Assembly (NCBI RefSeq): GCF_002776575.1
Contig: NZ_CP022548.1
Location: 2,681,001 to 2,745,000 of the forward strand
Reading direction: 5' to 3'
Source: Sphingorhabdus sp. YGSMI21
GTDB taxonomy: Bacteria; Pseudomonadota; Alphaproteobacteria; Sphingomonadales; Sphingomonadaceae
DNA length: 64,000 nucleotides
In this document: positions 16,617 through 25,055 of the stretch, piece by piece
How positions within the stretch are numbered: position 1 is the stretch's first letter
Layout of the letters: each line of letters begins with the position of its first letter
Position numbers and translations under genes: made by a program
Notes under the pieces: generated by a model
Database searches by the model: none
The model's input: only the letters and a program-made list of their open reading frames with translations
What the model was told of the DNA's origin: nothing

Positions 16617-17258
16617 TTAGACCTTGTCGGCATAAAGCAACCGGCCGGGTCCCAGACGCTCCAATATGACCGGGAGATCGCTTTCGGAAAAGGCAAAGCA
16701 CCCCTGACTGCGGCCCAGCTTGCCGTGGGACTCTACCATTTCCGGTTCCGCATACCAGGCACCGTGGATCACGATAGCGCGCGGTTCGGCCATATTGTTG
16801 GTCGGGTCGAGACCCTTCAGCCGACGGGATGTGCCATGTTTGCCAACATAGCTTTCACTGGTCATATAGCTGCCGCCGGAAGAGGCTTCGGATCCCGGAA
16901 TATTGGAAAATTCCTGCAGCCAGCCCGTATGCCTCGGGTCGGAACCCTTGCCATGGGCCACCAGAAAGGACTGGATATTACCGCTTGCCATGTCGACAAT
17001 GTGGAAACGTTCCTTGGCGGAGTGCAGAGAATAGTCGGCAATTCCGATCCTGTCGGTCTGCAATAATGATGATTGATGCGCGACCATTGCCGCCTTGGCG
17101 CGTTCGATCAGCGTCAGAGGGCCGGCACGGGGAGAGATTTCTGGAGCGGCCGGTAGTGGCGTCTCAATCTTGCTGGCGGCCTGCGACCGGGTACTCAGCC
17201 CATATGCGGCGCCGGTAATGCCAACCAGACTGGCGGTAATAAAATGTCGTCTGTTCAT
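16617..17258 (-). CDS. murein L,D-transpeptidase catalytic-domain protein (YkuD-like)
   Basis: A protein of 213 residues. A Tat/Sec-like N-terminus (MNRRHFITASLVGITGAAYG) is followed by a catalytic domain with VIHGAWYA and the active-site box GKLGRSQGCFAF, in which His and Cys fit the L,D-transpeptidase (YkuD-related, pfam13645) arrangement. Such enzymes make 3-3 cross-links in, or attach proteins to, peptidoglycan in the periplasm. It is divergent from a second L,D-transpeptidase at 17347 across 88 bp, so both promoters must lie in that short gap. Confidence 0.88.
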   Translation of the reverse strand: MNRRHFITASLVGITGAAYGLSTRSQAASKIETPLPAAPEISPRAGPLTLIERAKAAMVAHQSSLLQTDRIGIADYSLHSAKERFHIVDMASGNIQSFLVAHGKGSDPRHTGWLQEFSNIPGSEASSGGSYMTSESYVGKHGTSRRLKGLDPTNNMAEPRAIVIHGAWYAEPEMVESHGKLGRSQGCFAFSESDLPVILERLGPGRLLYADKV

Positions 17259-17346
17259 CCTCTGTGCATAGCATATTTTTCCTGTACCCAGGATTAAGTA
17301 TCAATACTTATTGTTATACTCGCCAATAGGCTGGAGAGGGAACATC

Positions 17347-18516
17347 ATGAGAATATTTACAGCAATTCTGGGCGGATTTCTGCTTTCTGCCACGGTCATG
17401 GCGCAGACCGTCGGCCAGCAAACGGAGGGCGGGAGTGATCACCTGATCTGGACCGAACCGCAAATCGCCCAACTGCAGCAGCTGGTTGATGCGCGTGCTT
17501 CTGACGGGCTGGAAAACTGTACCATTAGCGATTTCAGTCAGCCAAATTCCGCCACTGATCCCTATCGGCGATCGCGGCTTGCTACGATCGCGGCCAATGA
17601 GCTGATGCGGGCCTATCTTGAAGGATGTGCTCCCGCTTCGGCCCGGGTAAAGTGGCACATCCGTAGCGATGACCGTCTCATCGACACGCAGCAACTGCTG
17701 ATGAAAGCGCTGCTTCGCGACGATCTGACCAGCTATTTCGACGCCCTTCGCCCTCGCAGCCCGCATTACAAGGCGCTGCGCGCAGCCTATGTGACCGAAA
17801 TTGACGCGGAAAAGCGTGCGGCATTGGCGGTGAATATGGAGCGCTGGCGCTGGATGCGGCTGGTTATGGGCGAGAAATATCTGCTGGTAAATGCCGCCAG
17901 TTTCGAAGTCACCCTTTGGGAAAATAACCGGAAGCTCAAGAGCTGGCCGGTCATTGTGGGTAAGACCAAATCCCCGACGCCGGTTTTTGAAGCCACGGTC
18001 AGCGGCGTGATCCTCAATCCCTGGTGGGAAATTCCGACATCGATTGTTGCTGAGGGTATCGGGTCTCTGGTGCGCAACAATCCGGCTGCAGCGCGGCGCA
18101 AAGGCTATGTCGTCCAGAATGGCCGCTATCGCCAGCGCCCCGGACCGGGCAATGCGCTCGGGCAGATGAAGCTGGTGATGCCCAATCCCTACAGCGTCTA
18201 TCTGCATGACACTCCGAACAAGAATCTGTTTTCGGAACCGGTGCGTACCTTCAGCCACGGCTGTATCCGGGTGGGGGGTGCTATCGATCTGGACAAGACC
18301 CTGCTCGAGGGAGTCGTGACGCCAGAGCAGATTGACGAAATATTGGCGAGCCGGGAAACGACACGATTGTCACTTGCCAAGGCGATCCCGATCTACATTG
18401 CCTATTTTACCGCGGAAGGAGCGGACGACGGCAGTATCCGCTATTTTCCCGATGTTTATAAACGGGATGATTTGAAGCTGGCACAGAGCGAACCCCGCAT
18501 GGATTGCGCTGCATAG
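17347..18516 (+). CDS. L,D-transpeptidase, YcbB/YkuD type
   Basis: A protein of 389 residues from the chosen start. It has a signal peptide (MRIFTAILGGFLLSATVMAQ), a middle scaffold region (about 60-180) and a YkuD catalytic domain (about 185-320) with EKYLLVNAASFEVTLW, NPWWEIPTSIV and the active-site motif FSHGCIRV. It would cross-link murein peptides in the periplasm. The ATG at 17347 has GGAGAGGGA upstream; an in-frame ATG at 17311 would add 12 residues before the signal peptide. It is divergent from the other L,D-transpeptidase at 16617-17258. Confidence 0.88.
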   Translation: MRIFTAILGGFLLSATVMAQTVGQQTEGGSDHLIWTEPQIAQLQQLVDARASDGLENCTISDFSQPNSATDPYRRSRLATIAANELMRAYLEGCAPASARVKWHIRSDDRLIDTQQLLMKALLRDDLTSYFDALRPRSPHYKALRAAYVTEIDAEKRAALAVNMERWRWMRLVMGEKYLLVNAASFEVTLWENNRKLKSWPVIVGKTKSPTPVFEATVSGVILNPWWEIPTSIVAEGIGSLVRNNPAAARRKGYVVQNGRYRQRPGPGNALGQMKLVMPNPYSVYLHDTPNKNLFSEPVRTFSHGCIRVGGAIDLDKTLLEGVVTPEQIDEILASRETTRLSLAKAIPIYIAYFTAEGADDGSIRYFPDVYKRDDLKLAQSEPRMDCAA

Positions 18517-18828
18517 CGATATGGAGCGTGACGTTGAAAATCTTCCCTCCGTTATAATTTGGCAAAAGATCTCCCGGCCCGAATGACGATGGCCTGATCG
18601 GGACCCCGCCGCCGCACTCCGGGCAGGGTCCGAGGCCATTGAGTTGATCAGACCGACGCAAGGCGCCGGAGGCAACCCGTCTATTGCCGGGAGCGGGACG
18701 GCAAAACCGCATCCCGTTCTCCTCTGGATAACCGTCTTTGTCATCTTTCTATCTGCGCTTGTAACAAGCCTATGGCGCGCCGCTGTCCTATCCGATGTTC
18801 ATATCCAATGAATTGACAGGGGGCCTGA
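18517..18828. other. 312-bp gap before the surface-protein operon
   Basis: No gene is seen. The middle (18600-18716) can form three stems, described separately. A short TTGTAACAAG palindrome-like element is at about 18759-18768 and the ribosome site GGGGG at 18818-18823. The promoter is not evident. Confidence 0.4.
18600..18716 (+). other. candidate structured leader with three hairpins
   Basis: This part of the 312-bp gap before 18829 can fold into three stems: GGACCC (18601-18606) with GGGTCC (18626-18631); GGCAA (18671-18675) with TTGCC (18684-18688); CGGGACGG (18694-18701) with CCG/TCCCG (18707-18716, 2-nt bulge). There is no T-run after the last stem. It does not match a riboswitch I can name. 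It could be a regulated 5' leader of the surface-protein operon, or just GC-rich spacer. Confidence 0.3.
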
Positions 18829-20160
18829 ATGCGCTTTTCCAAAACCGTCGCGATATCCACCATCGCCTTGCACAGCTGCTTGATCGCGCTCGCTTCTGCG
18901 CCGGCTGCGGCGCAAAGCGATCCGCTTGTTCACAATGCCATGCAGCAACTGGGCGCAGGGCAGGCCGAAGCGGCCTATTCTGCACTGAAAGTTCAGGAAG
19001 GCGATCGCGCCGGAGAGCCGGATTATGATCTTGCGCTCGGTCTGGCGGCGCTGGAAAGCGGGCGCCCAGGTGAAGCGATCATCGCTTTTCAGCGGATATT
19101 GGCGCAGCAGCCGGACCATGCACGTGCTCAAGCCGAGCTTGCCCGTGCTTATGCTGTGGCCGGCGATATCGATACCGCGCGCGCGGAATTCGCAACCGTC
19201 CGCGGCGATCCTTCCATTCCCGACCCGGTCCGCAACCGCATCGATGGCCTGGTCCGGACACTGGATCAGCAGATCGCCGGCGGCCCTTCGGAAATTACCG
19301 GCTATCTCGATGTGGAAGGCGGCTATGACAGCAATATCAACACCGCGACCGACGCGATTTCAATTACTTTGCCGCTGTTCGCCTTTCTCGGTCCCGCGAC
19401 GCTGAACGGCGCTGCGCGCGAACAGGATGCCGGATTTTACCAGATTCAGGGGGGGCTGTCCGGTTCCACTCCGTTGAGCCGGCAGACGCGGCTGTTCGGT
19501 TCGATACTCGGCAACTGGCGTGACAATGTCGACACGCGGTTTGTCGACCAGGCGTCGGCCGTCGGCACGGTCGGTATTGCCCACAGCCTTGCCAATGGTG
19601 ATGTGGTGTCCCTGTCCGGGCAGGGGCAGAGATTCTGGCTCGGCCATCGCGGTTACCGCACCAGCGTCGGCGGCGACCTGCGCTATACCAAGCGCCTGTC
19701 GAACGATCGTGCTCTGTCGGTCAGCGGGCAATATTTCCGGCTCAACTACGACGGCAATCCGCTGCAGGACGCCGAGCGTTTTTCCGGCAGCATCACCTAT
19801 GCCGATGACAGTCTCTACGGCGGTATTGGTGGCGGCAAGGAAGAAACCCGTCGCGCCGGAGCGGACCAGCTCAGCTATGGCTTCGTCAACGCACAGCTCG
19901 GCGGAGAGTTTGATCTCGGCGAAAAGGCTGCGATTATTGTCGGAGCAAGTGTCGAGCATCGGGATTATGACGCCAGCGATCCGCTCTTTCTGAAGGGCCG
20001 CCAGGATATGCAATATGATGCATCGCTGGGTGTCCGCTACAAATTTACCGACAGTCTGAGCGTCCGGCCCCGCGTCACCTACACGCGCAACGACAGCAAT
20101 ATCGGCCTGTACGACTATGACCGCTGGACCGCCTCCGTCGGCGTTCGGCTGAGCTTCTAA
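18829..20160 (+). CDS. Slam-like outer-membrane protein (TPR plus DUF560 barrel)
   Basis: A protein of 443 residues. A signal peptide (about 1-28) is followed by TPR-like helices (about 30-145: DYDLALGLAALESGRPGEAI, AQAELARAYAVAGDIDTARA) and a 14-strand-type outer-membrane barrel (about 155-443) ending in Phe. DUF560 proteins (Slam) help surface lipoproteins with TbpB-like barrels across the outer membrane. GYLDVEGGYDSNINTATD is the usual barrel entry in this family. The next gene, 29 bp downstream, encodes a secreted protein with three barrel-like repeats and is the likely client. A substrate lipobox is missing, so the mechanism may differ from Neisseria. Confidence 0.8.
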   Translation: MRFSKTVAISTIALHSCLIALASAPAAAQSDPLVHNAMQQLGAGQAEAAYSALKVQEGDRAGEPDYDLALGLAALESGRPGEAIIAFQRILAQQPDHARAQAELARAYAVAGDIDTARAEFATVRGDPSIPDPVRNRIDGLVRTLDQQIAGGPSEITGYLDVEGGYDSNINTATDAISITLPLFAFLGPATLNGAAREQDAGFYQIQGGLSGSTPLSRQTRLFGSILGNWRDNVDTRFVDQASAVGTVGIAHSLANGDVVSLSGQGQRFWLGHRGYRTSVGGDLRYTKRLSNDRALSVSGQYFRLNYDGNPLQDAERFSGSITYADDSLYGGIGGGKEETRRAGADQLSYGFVNAQLGGEFDLGEKAAIIVGASVEHRDYDASDPLFLKGRQDMQYDASLGVRYKFTDSLSVRPRVTYTRNDSNIGLYDYDRWTASVGVRLSF

Positions 20161-20189
20161 CTTCAAAAGAATTTTCTGGGAGAAACATC

Positions 20190-23100
20190 ATGACCCGTGA
20201 CAATCAGAGAAATACCAACTTGCTGACCGATGTGAAGCTGGCCGGTGCCAGCGCATTGGTAACAACGCTCGCGGCCTTGCTCATACCCTGTTCTCCGGTC
20301 TGGGGCGCTGAACTGGTTTTTGCGTCCGCCGGTGCCGGTGGTCCGTCGGCGCAAAATGGCGGGGGTGAGCAGCAGGTTGCTTCGGGAACGGTGCAACTGA
20401 AGCTTGATGACGGGACAATGGTCAGCATTGTCGGGCCTGCCAGCTATTCTATCGGTTCCAACGGCCAACTCAGCATGACCAGTGGCAGCTTTACCGCTTC
20501 TGTTCCCAAGGGCGGGAATCCCGTGCCGATTCTGGCGGGCAATGGCAGCCAGATTTCCTTGCGCTCCGGCAGCAGTGCCAGTGGCCAAATCGCTGCCGAC
20601 GGCAGCTTCTCCGGCTTTGCGCTCTCCGGCTCGATGCAGGTCAGCAGCAACGGACGCAGCCGCATTTTCAGTGCCGGCAGCGCTTTTCGTGCCAGCGCAG
20701 GATCGGGGCCTTCCGCGACCGTGAGCGTCGGTGTGCAACCCAATCGCAGCGGCGGCCAGACGGCATTCCAGCAGGTGCAGCAAGCCCAGAGGACAGCCGC
20801 GCAATATCTTGCAAATGCCAGCCAGACCAGTCCGTCATCGCTCGGTTTTGCCGGCGTGTCGCAAACCCAGAATTTTACGCCTGGTACCTTGCAGTCCGCG
20901 ACCACGATCCCGCAGTTGCAGGCGCTTGTTCAGGCCCAGACCGGAGCCATTGATCCGGCGCTCGCTGTACAAATCATGCTCGATATTCTGGCGGCCAGCG
21001 CGAATGGTAATCTGGGAACTTATAGCGGTCTGACGCCCACCCAGATCCAGGCCTTTCTCTTTAACTTACAGACCTATGGAGTGCCTTCTTCGATTTCCCA
21101 GTTCCAGCTGGAGGAATTTCTGCGTGCGCTGGGCGCTGCCGGCTATACGGTCGGCGGCATTTCCGGCAGTGGACCGAGCTTCGGTTCGCTGGCGGATTTG
21201 CTGGCGCTGGTTTCATCCGGGGGCACGATCCCGCCGGGCGATCCGACGGTCCAGGCGCTGATCGATCTGCTGTTCGCCAATGCCTTTCCTCCGGGTATCG
21301 ATCCGGACGAACTCGCGCGCCTGTTCCGGCTAGCCGGCTACACGGTTCCACCCCAGTTTGGCGGGAATACGGGCGGCGGCACTCCGACCCCGACGCCTAC
21401 ACATACCCCTCCTCCAGTGCTCGCCGCTTCCGATGGAGTGCGACCGGATGACAGTCAGGCGAATATCAATCTTGCCTTTGCCAAAATCACCGAAACGGGT
21501 CAGGCCAGCCCGGTCACACTGATGTTCGACGCGGGCGAATTTGTCGGCTACCGGTTGAGTAGCGGGCTCGAGATTAGGTTCAACGAGCGTGACGAGGTAG
21601 AAAAAGGTGGCGATCAGGGCATCATAGGCTGGTCTCGTCTGGCCGGTGGTACGAAAATCCTCGGCGCTCTCCGAGGCCCGAACAGCGGGGACCATTTCAT
21701 ATTCGGTCTTCCCTTGGTCAATGCGCCCAGTGGCGGCCTGCTGAACTATGATCTGATCGGTTACACCAGTCCGACGCTGCGCGATGACAGCGTCGCTCCG
21801 GGTGTGTTCAATGGAAAATTTTCCGTCAATTTCGGGACCGCGCAGATTCTGGCAGGCCTTGAAGCCAGCGTTTCCATCGCAGGCTCGCTCTATGAAATAT
21901 CGTCGGCAGGCGGCGTGCTTGCACCAAGTATTTCGGTGCTGAGCGATGGCCGGTTCAATGGGACAATCGATCTGGAAGACGGTCTTGGCATCGCCTGTTC
22001 TGTTGGCGACTGCCGATTCATCTACAATGGTTTCCTCGCGGGAGACGGGGCCAGCCATGCCGGCTTCGCCTATACGATCCGTGATGATGCCCTGAATGTC
22101 ACCAAATGGATCGATGGCAGCGCCGCCTTTGCCAAGGGCGGGAATAGCGGCGGCACGCCCAATCCGATCACCAAGACATTCCGCGGTGAGAAGATTGACG
22201 ACGGTTTCGCTCAGCCGGTGGCCGGAAATTTCGCCTCGGCAATCGACGTGTCGACCAATTTCCTGACGCGTGGTGAGCAGCCGGCGGATGAAGGACGGGC
22301 TTTCCGGATTACCGGATATACGGATGGCGACCCGTCCAACAAGTCAGCCCTGTCGGAAGTCAGGGTCAAGGCAGGTGTCGGTGATGCTTTCCGCAGCATC
22401 GGCACCGCGAAAAATGTGGATAATGGTGCGCTCGGGGATGTGCTGGGCTGGACGCGCTGGGCCGACGGTGAATTCAGCAACATCAAGGGCGGCAAGCGGA
22501 TATTGGAAGGAAACGAATCCATCAATTATATCTTTGGCGAGAATGTAACCGGTACGCTGCCGACTGGAAGAGCGGAATATGCCGTTGGCGGGGGTACCAG
22601 GCCGACACGGTTTGACGGAATGGGTGAGCCGGGAACATTTGAGGGTGAAATTGCGATAGATTTCGCGACGCTGAAAATGGGCTGGGACACGATCATCGGC
22701 ATGGGCAATGACCGGTTCAACTTTCTTTCCGCGGGTGGACTGGACGATCTGTCGATCAGTGTGATCAATGCCGGTAACGGTGTCTATAATTTCAGGGGTG
22801 AGGGCACGGTCCTGTCCGAACTCGGACGTTGTGAAGGCTGCACCGGATCGGCCAGCGGCTTTCTCAGCGGCAAGGATGGCCGCTATGTCGGTTTCTCCTA
22901 CGAAATTGGTACGGCTGACTATGGTGCCATTCACGGCGTGGCGGGTTTTGCACGGGCCGATCAGGCAGGCGAGCCGGTGGAAGTTACCCGGAATGAGCAG
23001 ATCATCAACGGGCTTGGCAATCGCATGCAGACCGTCGGTTTCAGCGATGGCAGACTGAGCGAATATAGGGGGCTGGCCAACACATCGGGCAAGCGCGGTA

Positions 23101-23903
23101 CAGCCGCTATCGTCGACTTTGGTACGGCAGCCGACGGGGTGATAAACTGGTCACGATGGGCAGGTGGAACCGCGACATTGTCGACGATCAACGGTGCTCG
23201 CGATTTCGACTATCCGGAAAATGGCGGCGTGCATTTCGTTTATGGCAGCGCTGCAACCAATCTGCCAACAGGCGGAACGATCATCTATGATCTGGTAGGT
23301 TCTACCTCTCCGACCTTGCGGGACGGGTCGCAATCGCCGGGCACATTTGACGGGCAACTCGCCATCGCGTTCGGTGCCACACCGAAGGTCGGACTGGAAT
23401 TTGATGTGGGCATCGGCGGGTCATCATATGGCATAGCCACGACGGGTGGCGTTGCCGGCGCTGCAACCGATGGTCTGGTCATTTACACCGATACCAGCAC
23501 GGGCTTTACTTATCATAGCTTTGCCAGTTTCAATGTCCCGGTCACTGGCGACGGACCGGTTTGCGCCAGTGGATGCAGTGCGACGATCGATGGCTTTCTC
23601 GCCGGCGAGACAGCCAGTCACGTCGGGGTCAATTACACGTTCGGAAGTTCCGCTTCGGGCCTGATCGTCGAGGGGGCTGCTGCGTTCGGCAAATCCGGAT
23701 CAGCCGCCACGGCCAGCAATATAGCGGGCAGTGATTGGTCCACCTGGACCGGCGCCAACAGCCGGATCCCTGCTGATCTTGGTAACGCCTCCCGCATCGG
23801 GATCGCTCCGCGCAGCCAAGGACGGCCGGGCAGTGCGCTTAACCCCGGCGATGGCATCGCCGCTATCAGGGAACGGCTTGGTCCGAATTTTTCCTTCCAC
23901 TAG
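20190..23903 (+). CDS. secreted FecR-domain protein with three tandem barrel-like repeats
   Basis: A protein of 1237 residues. The signal peptide ends about residue 42 (CSPVWGA). A FecR-type domain (about 60-180) has GTVQLKLDDGTMVSIVGPAS and a Gly/Ser-rich core. Then comes a helical spacer (190-400) with a Thr-Pro tract (TPTPTPTHTPPP) and three repeats (about 410-650, 660-920 and 930-1170). Each repeat carries a WSR/WTRWAGG-type strand, HF(I/V)(F/Y)G, SPTLRDGSQSPGTF-like and GFLAG-ASHVG-Y elements. The last resembles the end of TbpB-like barrels handled by Slam proteins. The segment LIPC before the cleavage site is not a good lipobox. It is probably surface-exposed, with unknown ligand. Confidence 0.75.
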   Translation: MTRDNQRNTNLLTDVKLAGASALVTTLAALLIPCSPVWGAELVFASAGAGGPSAQNGGGEQQVASGTVQLKLDDGTMVSIVGPASYSIGSNGQLSMTSGSFTASVPKGGNPVPILAGNGSQISLRSGSSASGQIAADGSFSGFALSGSMQVSSNGRSRIFSAGSAFRASAGSGPSATVSVGVQPNRSGGQTAFQQVQQAQRTAAQYLANASQTSPSSLGFAGVSQTQNFTPGTLQSATTIPQLQALVQAQTGAIDPALAVQIMLDILAASANGNLGTYSGLTPTQIQAFLFNLQTYGVPSSISQFQLEEFLRALGAAGYTVGGISGSGPSFGSLADLLALVSSGGTIPPGDPTVQALIDLLFANAFPPGIDPDELARLFRLAGYTVPPQFGGNTGGGTPTPTPTHTPPPVLAASDGVRPDDSQANINLAFAKITETGQASPVTLMFDAGEFVGYRLSSGLEIRFNERDEVEKGGDQGIIGWSRLAGGTKILGALRGPNSGDHFIFGLPLVNAPSGGLLNYDLIGYTSPTLRDDSVAPGVFNGKFSVNFGTAQILAGLEASVSIAGSLYEISSAGGVLAPSISVLSDGRFNGTIDLEDGLGIACSVGDCRFIYNGFLAGDGASHAGFAYTIRDDALNVTKWIDGSAAFAKGGNSGGTPNPITKTFRGEKIDDGFAQPVAGNFASAIDVSTNFLTRGEQPADEGRAFRITGYTDGDPSNKSALSEVRVKAGVGDAFRSIGTAKNVDNGALGDVLGWTRWADGEFSNIKGGKRILEGNESINYIFGENVTGTLPTGRAEYAVGGGTRPTRFDGMGEPGTFEGEIAIDFATLKMGWDTIIGMGNDRFNFLSAGGLDDLSISVINAGNGVYNFRGEGTVLSELGRCEGCTGSASGFLSGKDGRYVGFSYEIGTADYGAIHGVAGFARADQAGEPVEVTRNEQIINGLGNRMQTVGFSDGRLSEYRGLANTSGKRGTAAIVDFGTAADGVINWSRWAGGTATLSTINGARDFDYPENGGVHFVYGSAATNLPTGGTIIYDLVGSTSPTLRDGSQSPGTFDGQLAIAFGATPKVGLEFDVGIGGSSYGIATTGGVAGAATDGLVIYTDTSTGFTYHSFASFNVPVTGDGPVCASGCSATIDGFLAGETASHVGVNYTFGSSASGLIVEGAAAFGKSGSAATASNIAGSDWSTWTGANSRIPADLGNASRIGIAPRSQGRPGSALNPGDGIAAIRERLGPNFSFH
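21420..23700 (+). repeat. three in-frame ~250-codon repeats
   Basis: The units cover about 21420-22140, 22174-22945 and 22990-23700. They are recognisable in protein but not as near-identical DNA, so the duplications are old. Units 1 and 3 share SPTLRD and GFLAG--ASH most closely. Unit 2 is the most diverged (GFLSGKDGRYVGFSY). A CxxC-like pair (GRCEGCTG, CASGCSA, CSVGDCR) precedes the GFL motif in each unit and could form a disulfide. Confidence 0.7.
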
Positions 23904-23986
23904 TTGCCGGCGACACCGGGTCCGGCCCACCCTCTCACCTCCTCCGGAGAGAAGGCCTGACCCGGTTCTTCCTGCAGCGCCTGAAT

Positions 23987-24024
23987 CTAACAGCGTCTGT
24001 CACGTCTCTAACACTATCTGTAAC
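23987..24024 (+). promoter_or_regulatory. two 17-bp CTAACA-N3-TCTGT-N-AC direct repeats
   Basis: CTAACAGCGTCTGTCAC at 23987-24003 and CTAACACTATCTGTAAC at 24008-24024 are offset by 21 bp, two helical turns. A copy differing from the first at only two positions is at 28080-28096, before the response-regulator gene. This is a candidate binding site for that OmpR-type regulator. The CsgG-like gene starts 62 bp downstream. Confidence 0.5.
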
Positions 24025-24086
24025 TGGCAAACGGGCCGGATTCCCGCCAGCTTCTGTTGGCAACTAGAGCAAGGGGAATGGAAATC

Positions 24087-24980
24087 ATGACAAAGTTCAA
24101 ACCAGTTTCAGCGATGATGACGGCCACCGCGATTATATCGATTGTCGCTTCCACGGCGCCAGCCGCCGCGAAAGACAATAGCGTCGAAGTGGTTAAATGC
24201 GACGCATCCCATGGAACCATCGCAATCACCGACGGCGACACCCAAGGCTGGAACAAATTCGGCCTGTCGAGCCCGCGCGGCATGCTGGGCGCGATCGTTC
24301 AGGAATCGGGATGTTTTACACTCCATACGGGAGCCGACGGCCAGCCGACCGACTATCTTCTATCCGCCATCGCCGGTTCCCAGGAAGAGGTGGACCAGAC
24401 GATGAACGTCGCGAAGACGGCGCTGACCGAAGGGCTGGTCCGGTCCGGTGCAGCCACCACGGTGCTGAGCAAGGTTCCGATGGGCGGCGCGCTGGTGGGA
24501 ATGTTCGGCGGCCTCGGCGGCAAAAAGAAGACGATCACCGCCGGCCTGCGACTGATGAATCCGGCCAATGGCCAGACGCTGATCGCCGGCAGTGGACAAA
24601 GCCGGAAATCGACCATCAAGATACTCGGCAGAAGCGACTGGGTAGCGGCCAGCCAGGGGCAGTTCGGGCAATATGGCAGTTCGAAAGACGGCAAGATGGT
24701 CACCAGCGCTTTCATCGAGGCCTTTAACGGACTGGCTTCGCAGGCCGGTGCGCTGGCGACGGTGCAGCAGGCTGCGGCTATCACTGCACCAGCGACCGCC
24801 AGTTACACGGTTGCCGTGGAGACCAAGATGCTGGCCAGTGCATCAGCCACTGCTCCGGAGGTCCGGGCCCTGCGTGCGGATACCGAATTGCTTCCAACCG
24901 GCAACAAGGCCGGCCTGTTTGTCGAAGTGACCGACAATTACGGCACGAAGGGGTGGGTTTCAGTCGAAGATCTGCGTTAA
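24087..24980 (+). CDS. CsgG-like periplasmic/outer-membrane protein with C-terminal SH3 domain
   Basis: A protein of 297 residues from the chosen start. A signal peptide ends STAPAAA (about residue 28). The main domain resembles the CsgG/LpoB/HfaB group (ITDGDTQGWNKFGLSSPRGML, then ESGCFTL and DYLLSAIAG), with a Gly-rich stretch (GGALVGMFGGLGGKKK). The last 60 residues form a bacterial SH3 domain ending GWVSVEDLR, which often binds murein. No lipobox is seen. The ATG at 24087 has AGGGGA ten bases upstream; 24057 and 24078 are alternatives. The CsgG relation is by pattern only. It may assist assembly of the surface protein encoded upstream. Confidence 0.6.
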   Translation: MTKFKPVSAMMTATAIISIVASTAPAAAKDNSVEVVKCDASHGTIAITDGDTQGWNKFGLSSPRGMLGAIVQESGCFTLHTGADGQPTDYLLSAIAGSQEEVDQTMNVAKTALTEGLVRSGAATTVLSKVPMGGALVGMFGGLGGKKKTITAGLRLMNPANGQTLIAGSGQSRKSTIKILGRSDWVAASQGQFGQYGSSKDGKMVTSAFIEAFNGLASQAGALATVQQAAAITAPATASYTVAVETKMLASASATAPEVRALRADTELLPTGNKAGLFVEVTDNYGTKGWVSVEDLR

Positions 24981-25014
24981 TGCGACCCGAACGCAGGGAC
25001 CTCGCTGATTGGGA

Positions 25015-25049
25015 AGGGCGTCCTCCACCCCGGAGGGCGCCCTTTCGCT
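25015..25049. terminator. terminator between convergent genes
   Basis: AGGGCG-t-CCTCC (25015-25026) pairs with GGAGG-g-CGCCCT (25032-25043), followed by TTCGCTTTG. The stem is strong but the T-run is short and interrupted. It lies between the CsgG-like gene and the CHAT gene, which point at each other, so it may serve the plus-strand gene. Confidence 0.55.
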
Positions 25050-25055
25050 TTGTCC

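Noticed and set aside
18600..18716. A c-di-GMP-I (GEMM) riboswitch
   Set aside because: GACGCAAGGC resembles one conserved segment, but the partner segments and tetraloop-receptor do not fit, so only an unnamed structured leader is reported.
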